Of a stretch of DNA of 64,000 nt, positions 11,014 through 19,329 are shown piece after piece. The notes beneath the pieces were generated by a model. The model saw nothing but the letters and a program-made list of their open reading frames with translations, was not told the origin of the DNA and did not search any database. Source of the DNA: Anagrus nilaparvatae. Its lineage: Eukaryota > Arthropoda > Insecta > Hymenoptera > Mymaridae. The number at the start of each line of letters is the position of its first letter. Within the stretch, counting starts at the first letter, position 1. The position numbers and the translations under genes were made by a program. The stretch is taken from positions 25,354,501 through 25,418,500 of the forward strand of contig JAKSXM010000272.1 in assembly GCA_022575985.1 (NCBI GenBank). Direction: 5' to 3'.

Positions 11014-11101
11014 GTGCTGTGGTATCCAAGTGGTTAAGGATTGCCGCGTAAGGCAATGGGTTAACAAAAACCCGCGCAGGTTCGATCCCTGCCCACAGCA
11101 C
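11014..11101 (+). ncRNA. tRNA-like Pol III gene (class II fold, odd anticodon loop)
   Basis: A 9-bp terminal stem GTGCTGTGG/CCACAGCAC closes a cloverleaf. It has D stem TCC/GGA with loop AAGTGGTTAA, anticodon stem ATTGCC/GGCAAT, a long variable arm GGGTT/AACCC, and T arm GCAGG-TTCGATC-CCTGC. The T arm contains a perfect B box (GGTTCGATCCC), and an A-box-like sequence lies in the D arm. A T13 run follows at once as a Pol III terminator. The fold is that of a serine/leucine-type tRNA. However, the anticodon loop has six bases (GCGTAA) and no U33 in place, so ordinary decoding is unlikely. It lies between polB and integrase and is missing from unit B. Whether it is a decayed tRNA or a dedicated small RNA cannot be told from sequence alone. 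Confidence 0.7.
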
Positions 11102-11310
11102 TTTTTTTTTTTTTATTTAAAAAAAAAACAAAGGATTAAATAATTAAACATTTTATTTTATTTTATTTTTTTAAATTATTTTTTATTAAATCATAAAAAT
11201 ACATAATAAACTTATGAACTATTTACAAATATTTTTTTTTCTCATTAAATAGTTATTTAAAAAAATACAATTAAAAAGTACATAATTAAATATTTTGAGT
11301 AAATTTACGT

Positions 11311-12231
11311 TTACAAATCATTTTTATGTATCCAACTGTTATGTGTATTGTTAAATCCAAGCCACTTCACAAATAGTTGGTTTCCTCGTTTTTTCAATAC
11401 TTTTTCTACTAAATAAATATCAGGATAAGATGTTTTTGACAATTCATGTTCGTAGAATCCGCCAGCAATGGACTCACCCTTATAGTCTTTTAATAGGTAG
11501 GTATGAGGTACAGTATTCTTAACTTTGTAAATTGTAAAAACTTCGGTTGTATAATTAGGTGTGTATCCTTTTTCAAAAATATGTTTGCTTTTGCTAATGC
11601 GGACTTTGTCTCCAAGTTTAAATTTGCGACGCGTTTTATTCCATCTTTCAACATTAAATCTTTTCAATAATTCTATCTCGTTATTGGGACCAACATCCTT
11701 CGGTTTCATTCCAATAGTTCGATGTTTCGTATCATTATATTTGGATACGACGTTTTGTAAAAGATCGAGCCATTTGTAATTTCCTTGAGCGCTAAATTTT
11801 TTCCACATAATAGATTTGAGAGTACGATTAAGACGTTCAACGATCGAAGCCTTGAGATTACTGTATGTAGAGTATAGTTTTATATTATAACTATCGAGTA
11901 AAGCCTTACAATTTACATTGTAAAATTCAGTTCCTTGGTCTACATGTAAATTCCTTGGAATGCGTCCTTTTTTAAAAATAGATTTTAAAGCTTTTGTCAC
12001 TTCAGCACCAGTTTTATTTTTTAATGGCACAGCCCATGCATACTTTGAAAAATTATCGATGACAGTTAGAAGAAAATTATAACCTTTATTTTCTCTAGAG
12101 TAGGTTTGCATGTCAACGAGATCAGCTTGCCAAGTCTCATCGATGCCACGCATTTCAACTTTACGTCTTGGAAAATTTTTTCGCACAGGCTTGTGTAACT
12201 CTTCGATCAAAGCTTTCTTTATTTGATTCAT
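11311..12231 (-). CDS. int: Polinton integrase, DDE core plus chromodomain
   Basis: A single 306-residue frame. The DDE catalytic residues are D37 (WQADLVDM), D98 (LHVDQGTEF) and E132 (ASIVERLNRT), with 33 residues between the last two. The C-terminal 35 residues (YLVEKVLKKRG ... VKWLGF ... W) form a chromodomain, which in related elements can bind methylated histone tails and steer insertion. It joins the linear element DNA to host DNA. Its ATG overlaps the stop of the upstream coiled-coil gene as ATGA, which suggests co-transcription and reinitiation, or unseen splicing. No disrupting mutation is seen. Unit B lacks it. Confidence 0.95.
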   Translation of the reverse strand: MNQIKKALIEELHKPVRKNFPRRKVEMRGIDETWQADLVDMQTYSRENKGYNFLLTVIDNFSKYAWAVPLKNKTGAEVTKALKSIFKKGRIPRNLHVDQGTEFYNVNCKALLDSYNIKLYSTYSNLKASIVERLNRTLKSIMWKKFSAQGNYKWLDLLQNVVSKYNDTKHRTIGMKPKDVGPNNEIELLKRFNVERWNKTRRKFKLGDKVRISKSKHIFEKGYTPNYTTEVFTIYKVKNTVPHTYLLKDYKGESIAGGFYEHELSKTSYPDIYLVEKVLKKRGNQLFVKWLGFNNTHNSWIHKNDL

Positions 12232-12617
12232 TCTACTATTTCAAAAATTTCAAAAATTTGTTCAATTTTTTTATTAATTATTGATATTTTTTCATTTATA
12301 TTGATTATTTGATTATCAAATAAAACAATTTTATCGTTCAAACTAGTCACTTTTTCTTCAAGAAACTTAAAATTATCATCAAATGTCTTAAATTTGGATT
12401 CGATTTCTTGAATCAACGTTACTGTTTCAAACTTTATTTCCTGTTTAAGAGTACTTAAATTTACTGCGTCTTTATCAGCAACAGCGTCAGCAACGTTGCA
12501 CAACTTTTTCTGCTCCAAATCGAAATCACCAGTTTTAGTTAAATTAAAACCAATACCAGGAGGTCCTTTCGTAACCTTGCTGGAACCAAGATGTCGTCCG
12601 AACACGTCGATAGACAT
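12228..12617 (-). CDS. Polinton-associated coiled-coil protein (fibre-like?)
   Basis: 129 residues beginning MSIDVFGRHLGSSK, with a KGPPGIGFNLT segment and an LCNVADAV..DAVNLSTL motif. From about residue 60 there is a long heptad-like helix rich in K, E, I, L and F. Proteins of this layout recur beside integrase in arthropod Polintons, as far as I recall. The N-terminal LCNVADAV..DAV motif followed by a coiled coil resembles the shafts of trimeric attachment fibres, but that is inference. It sits 31 bases after the ATPase stop and overlaps integrase by four bases, all on the minus strand, like a compact operon. It is deleted in unit B. Confidence 0.7.
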   Translation of the reverse strand: MSIDVFGRHLGSSKVTKGPPGIGFNLTKTGDFDLEQKKLCNVADAVADKDAVNLSTLKQEIKFETVTLIQEIESKFKTFDDNFKFLEEKVTSLNDKIVLFDNQIININEKISIINKKIEQIFEIFEIVE

Positions 12618-12648
12618 ATTGCAAATGATGAAAATTTTACAATTACAC

Positions 12649-14445
12649 TCAATATATAATTTTTGCTTCTCTGAGCTCTTCGATGATAGACTGAATTTCG
12701 TTATCGTGACCGTTGTGACCAGATTCTCTCTCGGAATCCAATAATCTCAAGCGATCAACTAACTCGTTAGGATCATCCCAGTGAACGTAATCTATTGGTG
12801 CATTACTTGTAACCATGTATTTAGGCAATCCTTCACCTTCAGAAATGTTAAACAAATCTTTAATAAAGTTCATCTTTACTTTATGATCTTTACGAAAAGA
12901 ATTATCAAGTTTGTAATTTTTCTTATGAGCACTTGTTTCACTAATAATTTTCTTATAAACCTCTTTATCCTCAGATGTTTTTTCAATATAAGACGTTAAA
13001 TTTTTGTGAAACAAAAGATCTACCAAACCATCGGTTAATCGATACTTTTTATCATTCAAAAATAAATTATCTGCATTATCAAAAAACGCCTCACTATTTC
13101 CAATCATAAAGTTACCAGTTTTTAAATATCGAACACCAGTTTTTGTATCCAGCGATTGATCTTGACCTTTGGTAAGCTTAAGCAAATATTCTTTTACTTT
13201 GCTAGCTTTAGGTGTACTAGATTTTGCATATGGTATAGGTGTTAAATCATTCTGTTCATTATTTTCAATAACTGTATTATGCTCTAATGTTTTATCACCA
13301 TCATCATCATCATCATCATCATCTTCCAACGTAGATTTGAAATTGTTGTATAAAAATGAATCTCTTTTTCTTTTAACACCAGTTGTATTCCGCGTTATAT
13401 CTTGAAGTTGTCTTTTTTTCGGTTTATCGACTGATTTTTCGGGTAATTTTTCAGCAATTTTTTCCAATGGTTCTGTTATAGGTTTGAGATTTTCTTTCAA
13501 TACACTTTCAGCAGCCTCTTTACCTAGTTTTAATGCCAGGCTTTTGCGTCGTATAGATTTTCTAGCTTCAGCAATTTGATATAATACATTAGGATCCATG
13601 TTGACACCTTGACCACTGACAATAGACTGTTCATCTTGATCTGAGTCCTTTGAACTTAAAGTGAAATCATCAAAATTTTTTCTATATCGTCCATCACCAA
13701 ATTCGCTATCTTTGTCAATAAGAATAAAATTATACTTGTCTCGATTCCAACATTTTACACATAATTCCTTAAATTCATTGAAAGTCATGTCTGTGTTAAC
13801 ATGATCTTCGTAAACATGTTTCAGATTCATTTCATCTTGTCGAAAAAGAACCAAAAAATTAAAGTTATCTCGAATTAAGTGCTTAGGTATTCTTGCGTAG
13901 GACTGACAAAGATAAAACGAGTCCACCTCCATGTGTCTACCCATGCTATAGAAAGATCTGACATTATCCTGCTTTTCACATGCAATATCGTCAAATATCA
14001 TAATACTATTGGGTAAAACCTCATCAGGAGATATGACTTGCTCGTTGTCACTATAAACAAATACTCGAATTCCTGGAATAGAGTTTAGCAAGTCTATTAA
14101 CCATTGATATTTTGGTTGATTCAGCGATTTTGAAAAGATGTAAACGTTTATATATCTTAATCCATTTATGTGAATGAGTAATGTAAATAAGGCGTTAGTT
14201 TTTCCGCAGCCACTTGGCCCGCAAAACACTGCTCTGATACTGAAATTTTTCCAATTTTCACCATGACGACTTACAGTTGGAGCTAATTTATCGATTACAA
14301 AGTCAAAGTTAATCACAGGTAAACTGAATTGGCTTTTCTTTGCAACAATCAAATCATTATCACTTTTCTGTTTTCTTTTTTTAACTTGAGAAGTATCATC
14401 TTGAGCAGATCTCTTTTTCGGATTACCGACTGATTTTGCAGACAT
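12649..14445 (-). CDS. FtsK/HerA-type genome-packaging ATPase with C-terminal extension (unit A)
   Basis: 598 residues. A basic N-terminus (PKKRSAQ..KKRKQK) looks like a nuclear localisation signal. Walker A is GPSGCGKT at residues 76-83 and Walker B is IMIFDD at 148-153. The ATPase core ends near residue 270. A charged linker with a run of eight Asp follows near residue 370. A C-terminal domain after it (GVRYLKTGNFMIGN ... FFHKNL-type pattern) resembles a domain often seen as a separate protein in insect Polintons, so this may be a fusion. The ATPase is expected to drive genome packaging into capsids. It is divergent from the minor capsid gene across a 99-bp gap holding TATAAATA at 14487-14494. 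Confidence 0.9.
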   Translation of the reverse strand: MSAKSVGNPKKRSAQDDTSQVKKRKQKSDNDLIVAKKSQFSLPVINFDFVIDKLAPTVSRHGENWKNFSIRAVFCGPSGCGKTNALFTLLIHINGLRYINVYIFSKSLNQPKYQWLIDLLNSIPGIRVFVYSDNEQVISPDEVLPNSIMIFDDIACEKQDNVRSFYSMGRHMEVDSFYLCQSYARIPKHLIRDNFNFLVLFRQDEMNLKHVYEDHVNTDMTFNEFKELCVKCWNRDKYNFILIDKDSEFGDGRYRKNFDDFTLSSKDSDQDEQSIVSGQGVNMDPNVLYQIAEARKSIRRKSLALKLGKEAAESVLKENLKPITEPLEKIAEKLPEKSVDKPKKRQLQDITRNTTGVKRKRDSFLYNNFKSTLEDDDDDDDDGDKTLEHNTVIENNEQNDLTPIPYAKSSTPKASKVKEYLLKLTKGQDQSLDTKTGVRYLKTGNFMIGNSEAFFDNADNLFLNDKKYRLTDGLVDLLFHKNLTSYIEKTSEDKEVYKKIISETSAHKKNYKLDNSFRKDHKVKMNFIKDLFNISEGEGLPKYMVTSNAPIDYVHWDDPNELVDRLRLLDSERESGHNGHDNEIQSIIEELREAKIIY

Positions 14446-14544
14446 GTTTATCGATAGATGTCTCTCGCAATACTGATTAGGTTCTTTATAAATACAGGTA
14501 ACTTATAGTCTAGACCTCATTTATCTTTCATCTCTCATGCAGTG
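14446..14544. promoter_or_regulatory. Divergent promoter between ATPase and minor capsid genes
   Basis: This 99-base gap separates two opposed start codons. CTTTATAAATA at 14484-14494 is a TATA box on the plus strand and reads TATTTATAAAG on the minus strand, so one element could serve both directions. A plus-strand start near 14515-14525 would give a leader of about 25 bases. The identical region lies at 23480-23578 in unit B. Confidence 0.5.
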
Positions 14545-15433
14545 ATGATCGTTGGAGGTCGAGGCTTAGTAAACACTTTAATTAACAAGTTACCTTTTGA
14601 GTTCCATATACCAGGATATAGGTATTTAATATATTATTAAATTAGTTATTTCAATTAAATTTTATTCTGTTTATTTGCGTAGATTTTGTGGACCCGGCAC
14701 TAAGCTAACAAAGCGTCTTGCTAGAGGAGATACAGGTATAAATCCTCTAGACTCTGCCTGCAAAGAGCACGATATTGCTTACTCAAAAAATCAAAGTGAC
14801 ATTCAAGCTCGAAATATCGCTGATCAAGTTTTGGCAGATAAAGCTTGGCAAAGAGTAAAGTCAAAGGACGCTAGTTTTGGTGAAAGAGCAGCAGCACTAG
14901 CAGTTACAAATATCATGAATACTAAATCAAAATTGGGTATGGGAGTTAAATGTAAAAAAAATAACAAAAAATCAATAAGAAAGAAAAAGAAAGGTGGACG
15001 GATTGCTTTTGGTAAAATTGTCAAAGCTACTAAAAAATCAATGAGTAAAAGTAAAAACGCAAAAACTGTTATCAAATCGGCATTAAAAGTTGCTCGAAAT
15101 GTTGTTAAAAAAAACGGTGGAAAATCGAAGATAAATAAATTAAGGGTGTTACCTTTACCCTACAAAGTTGGAGGAGTTTTATCACTTATACCTATATTTG
15201 CTGGATTAAGTGCTATAGGATCATTAGCTGGAGGAATAACTGGCGTTACAAAAGCTGTTAATGATGTTAGTAATGCAAAAAAACAACTAGAAGAATCAAA
15301 ACGACATAACCTAGCTATGGAACAAGTTGCATTGGGTAAAGGGCTGTATTTGAGACCTTACAAAGGAAACGGCTTGAGATTGCATAATGAAAATATTGTT
15401 TTTGAAAAAGAAAAAAAAAAAACTTCAATTTAA
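14545..15433 (+). CDS. PLA2-type minor capsid protein (unit A)
   Basis: Exon 1 is 14545-14621 (ATG start, GTATTT donor) and exon 2 is 14683-15433 (acceptor GCGTAG), about 275 residues. The frame at 14675 starts only with TTG, so the upstream ATG exon is required. The CGPGT calcium-loop motif and the catalytic His-Asp of CKEHDIAY match the viral phospholipase A2 domain known from parvovirus VP1. A very basic segment follows (KKNNKKSIRKKKKGG), then a glycine-rich hydrophobic region (VGGVLSLIPIFAGLSA). Its likely role is membrane escape of particles or core DNA binding. The frame ends 11 bases after an A12 run (15411-15422), which separates it by one frame from the protease. Confidence 0.88.
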
Positions 15434-15516
15434 ATTTACCATCAAGACCACTAACAAATATAGATATTGAAAAGTATGCTAAGATTTTAAAAATACCACA
15501 TTTTCGCGGTGTTTTT

Positions 15517-15792
15517 ATGAGAAATGCTCTTCCAAAAACTGGACCATTAAAAAACGAATCAGCAGTTGTCAACTTGGATGATGAGAAAAATTCAGGAACT
15601 CATTGGGTTGCTTACAAAAAACTTGACAACAATGTAATTTACTTTGACAGTTTTGGCAATCTGAGGCCACCAAAAGAACTAATTAATTACTTTAAAGATA
15701 AGAAAATCATGTATAATCATAAAAACTACCAAAATTATGATACTTTTATATGTGGTCATTTATGTTTAAAATTTCTTTGTAATCAATTATAA
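15517..15792 (+). CDS. Adenain-like cysteine protease (unit A), N-terminus uncertain
   Basis: From its first ATG the frame gives 91 residues. Catalytic candidates are the His of GTHWVAY, the Asp of YFDSFG and the Cys of CGHLCLKFL, in the order of adenovirus-type maturation proteases. The reading frame is open upstream to 15406, and the part before the ATG looks conserved in style (LPSRPLTNID), so the true product is probably longer. That upstream part abuts an A12 run, in the frame one base back from the minor capsid protein. A fused product by frameshift or slippage, or a small intron, would explain this. It is expected to cleave capsid precursors during maturation. Confidence 0.85.
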   Translation: MRNALPKTGPLKNESAVVNLDDEKNSGTHWVAYKKLDNNVIYFDSFGNLRPPKELINYFKDKKIMYNHKNYQNYDTFICGHLCLKFLCNQL

Positions 15793-15849
15793 ATAATATG
15801 CTGTAGATTAATTTAAGTTAGTTGTAAATTAGCAAGTGATCTGTAAACA

Positions 15850-15901
15850 TATATAAATAGAGCTCTTGAATAAAAAATCATTTAGTCTTACTCAAACTGT
15901 C
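15850..15901 (+). promoter_or_regulatory. TATA promoter of the penton gene
   Basis: TATATAAATAG at about 15850-15860 lies about 45 bases before the ATG at 15902. A start near 15885 would leave a very short leader. Confidence 0.5.
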
Positions 15902-16585
15902 ATGAGTGAATCATTGATTATTAGTCTCTCTGGACGAACATCTGTTCTTGAAAATCAATTTTTTCCACCAATAGAACTTCTGCATGATAAGACATACGTA
16001 CTTGGATTGGTTGAATTGTTAACTTTTAACTCGATACCGAATTTGGATAATAAGAAATTTTACGTAAAAGGTGCTGATACAATCAGTATACCAACTGGAA
16101 GTTACGAGATTGAAGATATAGATAAATTTTTAAGCAGCAAATTATCAACGAAAAATATTCATTTTAGTTTAAAAGCAAATAACAACACTCTTCAAAGCAT
16201 TATAAAGTGTAATCGAGATATAGATTTTACAAAAGCTGATTCAATTGGTGATTTATTGGGATTTAAACCACAAATTTTGAAAGCAGATAAGTCACACACC
16301 TCAGAGCTACCAATTTCTATTTTAAAAATAAATTCTCTTCGAGTCGAGTGTAATATCACAAGAGGAGCATACTCAAATGGTAAAGAAGTGCACATAATAC
16401 ACGAATTTTTTCCTGCTGTACCACCAGGTTATAAAATCATCGAGAAACCACTTGAAGTTATTTATTTACCAATATCTGTCAAAAATATCGATTATTTGCA
16501 ATTACGATTGGTAGACCAAGACGGAGATTTGGTAAACTTCAGAGGAGAAATTGTGACTGTAAGATTACATCTTAAAAAATTGTAA
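15902..16585 (+). CDS. Putative penton / minor capsid jelly-roll protein (unit A)
   Basis: 227 residues from ATG 15902. An in-frame TTG at 15866 is not needed, and the TATA box lies just upstream. The sequence is beta-rich with no cysteine-rich or catalytic motif. Recognisable stretches are ENQFFPPIEL, FNSIPNLDNKKFYV, DLLGFKP and HEFFPAVPPGYKIIEKP. Size and position before the major capsid gene match the single-jelly-roll penton of Polintons, and the assignment is by position and style. Its stop overlaps the next small ORF as TAATG. Confidence 0.75.
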   Translation: MSESLIISLSGRTSVLENQFFPPIELLHDKTYVLGLVELLTFNSIPNLDNKKFYVKGADTISIPTGSYEIEDIDKFLSSKLSTKNIHFSLKANNNTLQSIIKCNRDIDFTKADSIGDLLGFKPQILKADKSHTSELPISILKINSLRVECNITRGAYSNGKEVHIIHEFFPAVPPGYKIIEKPLEVIYLPISVKNIDYLQLRLVDQDGDLVNFRGEIVTVRLHLKKL

Positions 16586-16734
16586 TGGGATTTGTATATA
16601 ATCGCAAGGTTGGATTTGGCTATAAAAGCAAAGCAACATGGACTCGAACAGTCAGTCCTCAGCAAACACTCAAAGTGTTAACACCTCAAAATCAACAATT
16701 TCTAGCAAGTCTTGGTCTGAGACTTCGTCGTTAA
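16585..16734 (+). CDS. Small 49-residue ORF between penton and major capsid genes (unit A)
   Basis: It starts inside the penton stop codon (TAATG) and encodes 49 residues, MGFVYNRKVGFGY ... LTPQNQQFLASLGLRLRR, basic and without cysteines. The LTPQNQQFLASLGL tail looks like a short conserved motif. The sequence also carries a strong core promoter for the next gene: TATAAAAG at 16621-16628 and TCAGTC at 16652-16657. One stretch may therefore serve as both code and promoter. It is identical in unit B. Confidence 0.5.
   Translation: MGFVYNRKVGFGYKSKATWTRTVSPQQTLKVLTPQNQQFLASLGLRLRR
16621..16657 (+). promoter_or_regulatory. Core promoter of the major capsid gene
   Basis: A perfect TATAAAAG is followed 30 bases later by TCAGTC, the arthropod initiator consensus. 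A transcript from about 16653 would reach the major capsid ATG at 16772 after about 119 bases. The element is inside the 49-residue ORF. Confidence 0.65.
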
Positions 16735-16771
16735 AAGAATTTTGTACATTATTTTGTTGCTGCCACATAAG

Positions 16772-17992
16772 ATGGAAGAAGCGTTAGATATAGAATCATC
16801 AGCTGCGTTTGATGATTCTATCGCTCACTACGAAATACAATCACATCGACCTTATGCTACAAGTGCATATCAAAACAACGATACGATTCACATAGCTATA
16901 CAACATCAAGATCAGTGTCTTTTACCTTCAAAAAGTTCAATACATATTCAAGGCAAAATTCGTTTATCTGCTGGTGGTAAGGTTGTAAATACAAAATTAG
17001 TCAACAACGCCATCTGCCATTTGTTCTCTGAAATTAGATATGAACTTAACGCACAAGAAATTGATCGTTGCATCAACGTTGGAATTACTACACTAATGAA
17101 AGGTTATCCTTCATATAGTCCAAATCAATTAAAATATTTAGAAAATGCAGGTTGGATAATAGAAGATGGTCAAAATATAGTTGATAATGAAGGAAATTTT
17201 GATGTTTTAATACCACTTAGTATGATTTTTGGTTTTGCTGAGCATCATCATAAAATGATAGTCAATTTGAAACACGAGTTAATATTTACAAGATCAAATG
17301 TGGATAATAATGCACTTATAAGAACTGCAGGAGATGCTGAAGCTGTTATTCTTACGATAACATCAATAGAATGGTTAATGCCTAAAATATTTTTATCAGA
17401 CGTTAAGAAAGCTGATATTTTAAAGTTTATTGGAAAAGATCCATCACTTTCAATGATTTTTCAATCAAGAGAACTTTTTCATTATCCATGTCTCCCAACA
17501 GCTACAAAGCATGTTTGGTCAGTTAAGACATCAACACAGATGGAAAAGCCTAGATACGTTATTATTGGATTTCAAACAAATCGTAAGAATAACATAGCAA
17601 AAAATGCAAGTGAATTCGATCATCTTAACTTAACAAATATAAAACTATATTTAAATTCACAAAGTTATCCGCATGAAAATTTGAACTTGGATATTGCTAA
17701 AAATACGTATTCAATTTTGTACAACATGTTTACCAATTTCCAAATGAGTTATTATGGTAAAGAAACATCAGAAGTTATTCTAAACAGAAGAGATTTTCTG
17801 GATAAGGCACCATTAGTAATAATAGATTGTTCCAAACAAATCGAATCGCTGAAATATGCTCCTGTAGATGTTCGATTAGAATTCGAAAGTAGCGCTCAAT
17901 TTCCAGCAAATACAGAGGTGTATTGTCTAATCTTACACGACCGCATGATAAATTATAAACCAATCAGTGGTGAGGTCAAAAGAATAGTATAA
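16772..17992 (+). CDS. Putative major capsid protein, double jelly roll (unit A)
   Basis: 406 residues from ATG 16772 (MEEALDIESSAAFDDS). The upstream in-frame TTG at 16742 is not required. Stretches such as HIQGKIRLSAGG, FSEIRYELNAQEIDR, FGFAEHHHKMIVN and GFQTNRKNN are beta-rich. The length suits the hexon-like major capsid of Polintons and adintoviruses. I assign it by position, size and style, since jelly rolls share few motifs. It would form the icosahedral shell. It is the last plus-strand gene, and the next genes converge on it. Confidence 0.8.
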   Translation: MEEALDIESSAAFDDSIAHYEIQSHRPYATSAYQNNDTIHIAIQHQDQCLLPSKSSIHIQGKIRLSAGGKVVNTKLVNNAICHLFSEIRYELNAQEIDRCINVGITTLMKGYPSYSPNQLKYLENAGWIIEDGQNIVDNEGNFDVLIPLSMIFGFAEHHHKMIVNLKHELIFTRSNVDNNALIRTAGDAEAVILTITSIEWLMPKIFLSDVKKADILKFIGKDPSLSMIFQSRELFHYPCLPTATKHVWSVKTSTQMEKPRYVIIGFQTNRKNNIAKNASEFDHLNLTNIKLYLNSQSYPHENLNLDIAKNTYSILYNMFTNFQMSYYGKETSEVILNRRDFLDKAPLVIIDCSKQIESLKYAPVDVRLEFESSAQFPANTEVYCLILHDRMINYKPISGEVKRIV

Positions 17993-18436
17993 ATAAGAGT
18001 AAATTTAGATATCATCATCACAACTGTAAGAGAGTAATGATAAAAGATTGTAAGCTTTGTAACACTGTATAAACTGTAATTTTTCTTTATAATTATTATT
18101 GTAATTAATTATATTAAAAAACATAAAAATGTCATTTTATTTAAAAGATTGTATATTCTATTTGCTAAATTTTTTAATAAAAAAATATTTAATTGAAAAA
18201 AGGTCTCTTTTTTTTTTTATTATTAACCTTGATGAAATTGATAATTTTTTTTTTTTGTATTTAATGATAAGGATTAAAGGCAATAAAAAGGTTAAATAAA
18301 TAAATAAACAGTTATTAAAGTTAAAAAAAAAAAATGATTATATTATAAAAAGTAAAAACACAATAAAGTTTAATACATAACTAAAAATATTTTCACATGA
18401 TAATTATATTTCATTTCAAACATTATTATTATCACA
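17993..18436. terminator. Convergent 3' region with A/T runs
   Basis: This is the gap between the plus-strand capsid genes and the minus-strand right-arm genes. It holds A/T homopolymers and several AATAAA-like strings usable for polyadenylation in both directions. No coding segment is seen. It is repeated exactly at 27027-27470. Confidence 0.5.
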
Positions 18437-18748
18437 TTAATTATCATCATCTAAAAATTCAATATCATTAAAATTCCCGCCTAAATAACGCAGAGAGAGT
18501 TTTTCTCTACGAATTTGATCTTGCATATCTTGAACTGCAGCATTATCATTCTTTAAAACGTTATGGATACGTGGTGGTAGGAAACATTGACCAAATTCTT
18601 TGAGTGTAACAATTACTCGACCACCATATCTTGTATTTACAAAACGTAACTTTTGAACTTTGTAAGATTGTCCAACAACCATCTCATTGATTGGACGAGC
18701 GACTTCGTTTTGAAATCTACCAACTGCATTAATTCTGTTAAGATACAT
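18437..18748 (-). CDS. Right-arm protein 3, possible OB-fold (unit A)
   Basis: 103 residues from an ATG that directly follows a 3' splice site (TTTTTGTTACAG). The central part (VGQSYKVQKLRFVNTRYGGRVIVTL then FLPPRI) has the beta-strand spacing of small OB-fold proteins, and single-stranded DNA binding is a guess. The C-terminus is acidic (EFLDDD). A leader intron upstream implies transcription from the right TIR promoter. Confidence 0.55.
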   Translation of the reverse strand: MYLNRINAVGRFQNEVARPINEMVVGQSYKVQKLRFVNTRYGGRVIVTLKEFGQCFLPPRIHNVLKNDNAAVQDMQDQIRREKLSLRYLGGNFNDIEFLDDDN

Positions 18749-18826
18749 CTGTAACAAAAATAAAAAATTCAATTATATTAATTTTAATTAGAAAAATTTT
18801 TTTCTTTCTAAATTTTACTATTCTAC

Positions 18827-19110
18827 CTAATATCTATTAAATTTTTCATAAGGATCCTCAATTCCTACGTCAAAAATGTCCTCTTTATTTTCCAACATAA
18901 GTCTATATAATTCGTGTCCAGAATCAACTTCATAAGAATCAAGTTGATTATGACAGTATTGATTCGTGTATCGAATCTTAGTTTTCCTATCAGATTTCAA
19001 TAATTGTCTAATTTTTTTTACATGCTCATCAGAATAATTAAAATCTTGTATCTTATTGCCGCAAAGGTCAAAAAGTTTTTTTAAAGCAAGCAAATATAAA
19101 TTTTGTACCA
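18827..19110 (-). CDS. Right-arm protein 2, unknown; start codon made by splicing (unit A)
   Basis: An open exon of 94 codons (VQNLYLLALKKLFDLCG ... EDPYEKFNRY) has no in-frame ATG near its start. It follows a strong acceptor (CTCTGTTTTAG) and begins with TG. If joined to the leader exon ending in A at 19845, the codon ATG is formed. The stop TAG is followed at once by GTAGAA, a possible donor. The product is helical and acidic at its end, with no recognised domain. Confidence 0.55.
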
Positions 19111-19329
19111 CTAAAACAGAGAAAATGACAGAAAAAAATTATTTATATAGCTAAAATAGTTATATAAAAAAATACAAATATAACTAGAAATTAAATGATA
19201 TTAAATTTAAAAAAAAATTAATTACAAAACAAACTTTAATTATTATTAAAAGTATTCTCAGTAATTATAACAACTATTCTACAAAAAGAATAAATTCTAT
19301 TCATCATCATTGAATACTTTATTTTATTT

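Noticed and set aside
11014..11101. Functional host serine or leucine tRNA
   Set aside because: Anticodon loop is one base short and lacks U33; no sensible anticodon can be placed, so it is reported as tRNA-like.
12781..13405. Plus-strand frames at 12781-12999 and 13169-13405 (copies in unit B)
   Set aside because: Antisense shadows of the ATPase gene; the serine run mirrors its poly-Asp codons.
14675..14682. TTG start for the PLA2-type protein
   Set aside because: The TTG lies in the intron just before its GTAG acceptor; an ATG exon with a matching phase exists at 14545-14621.
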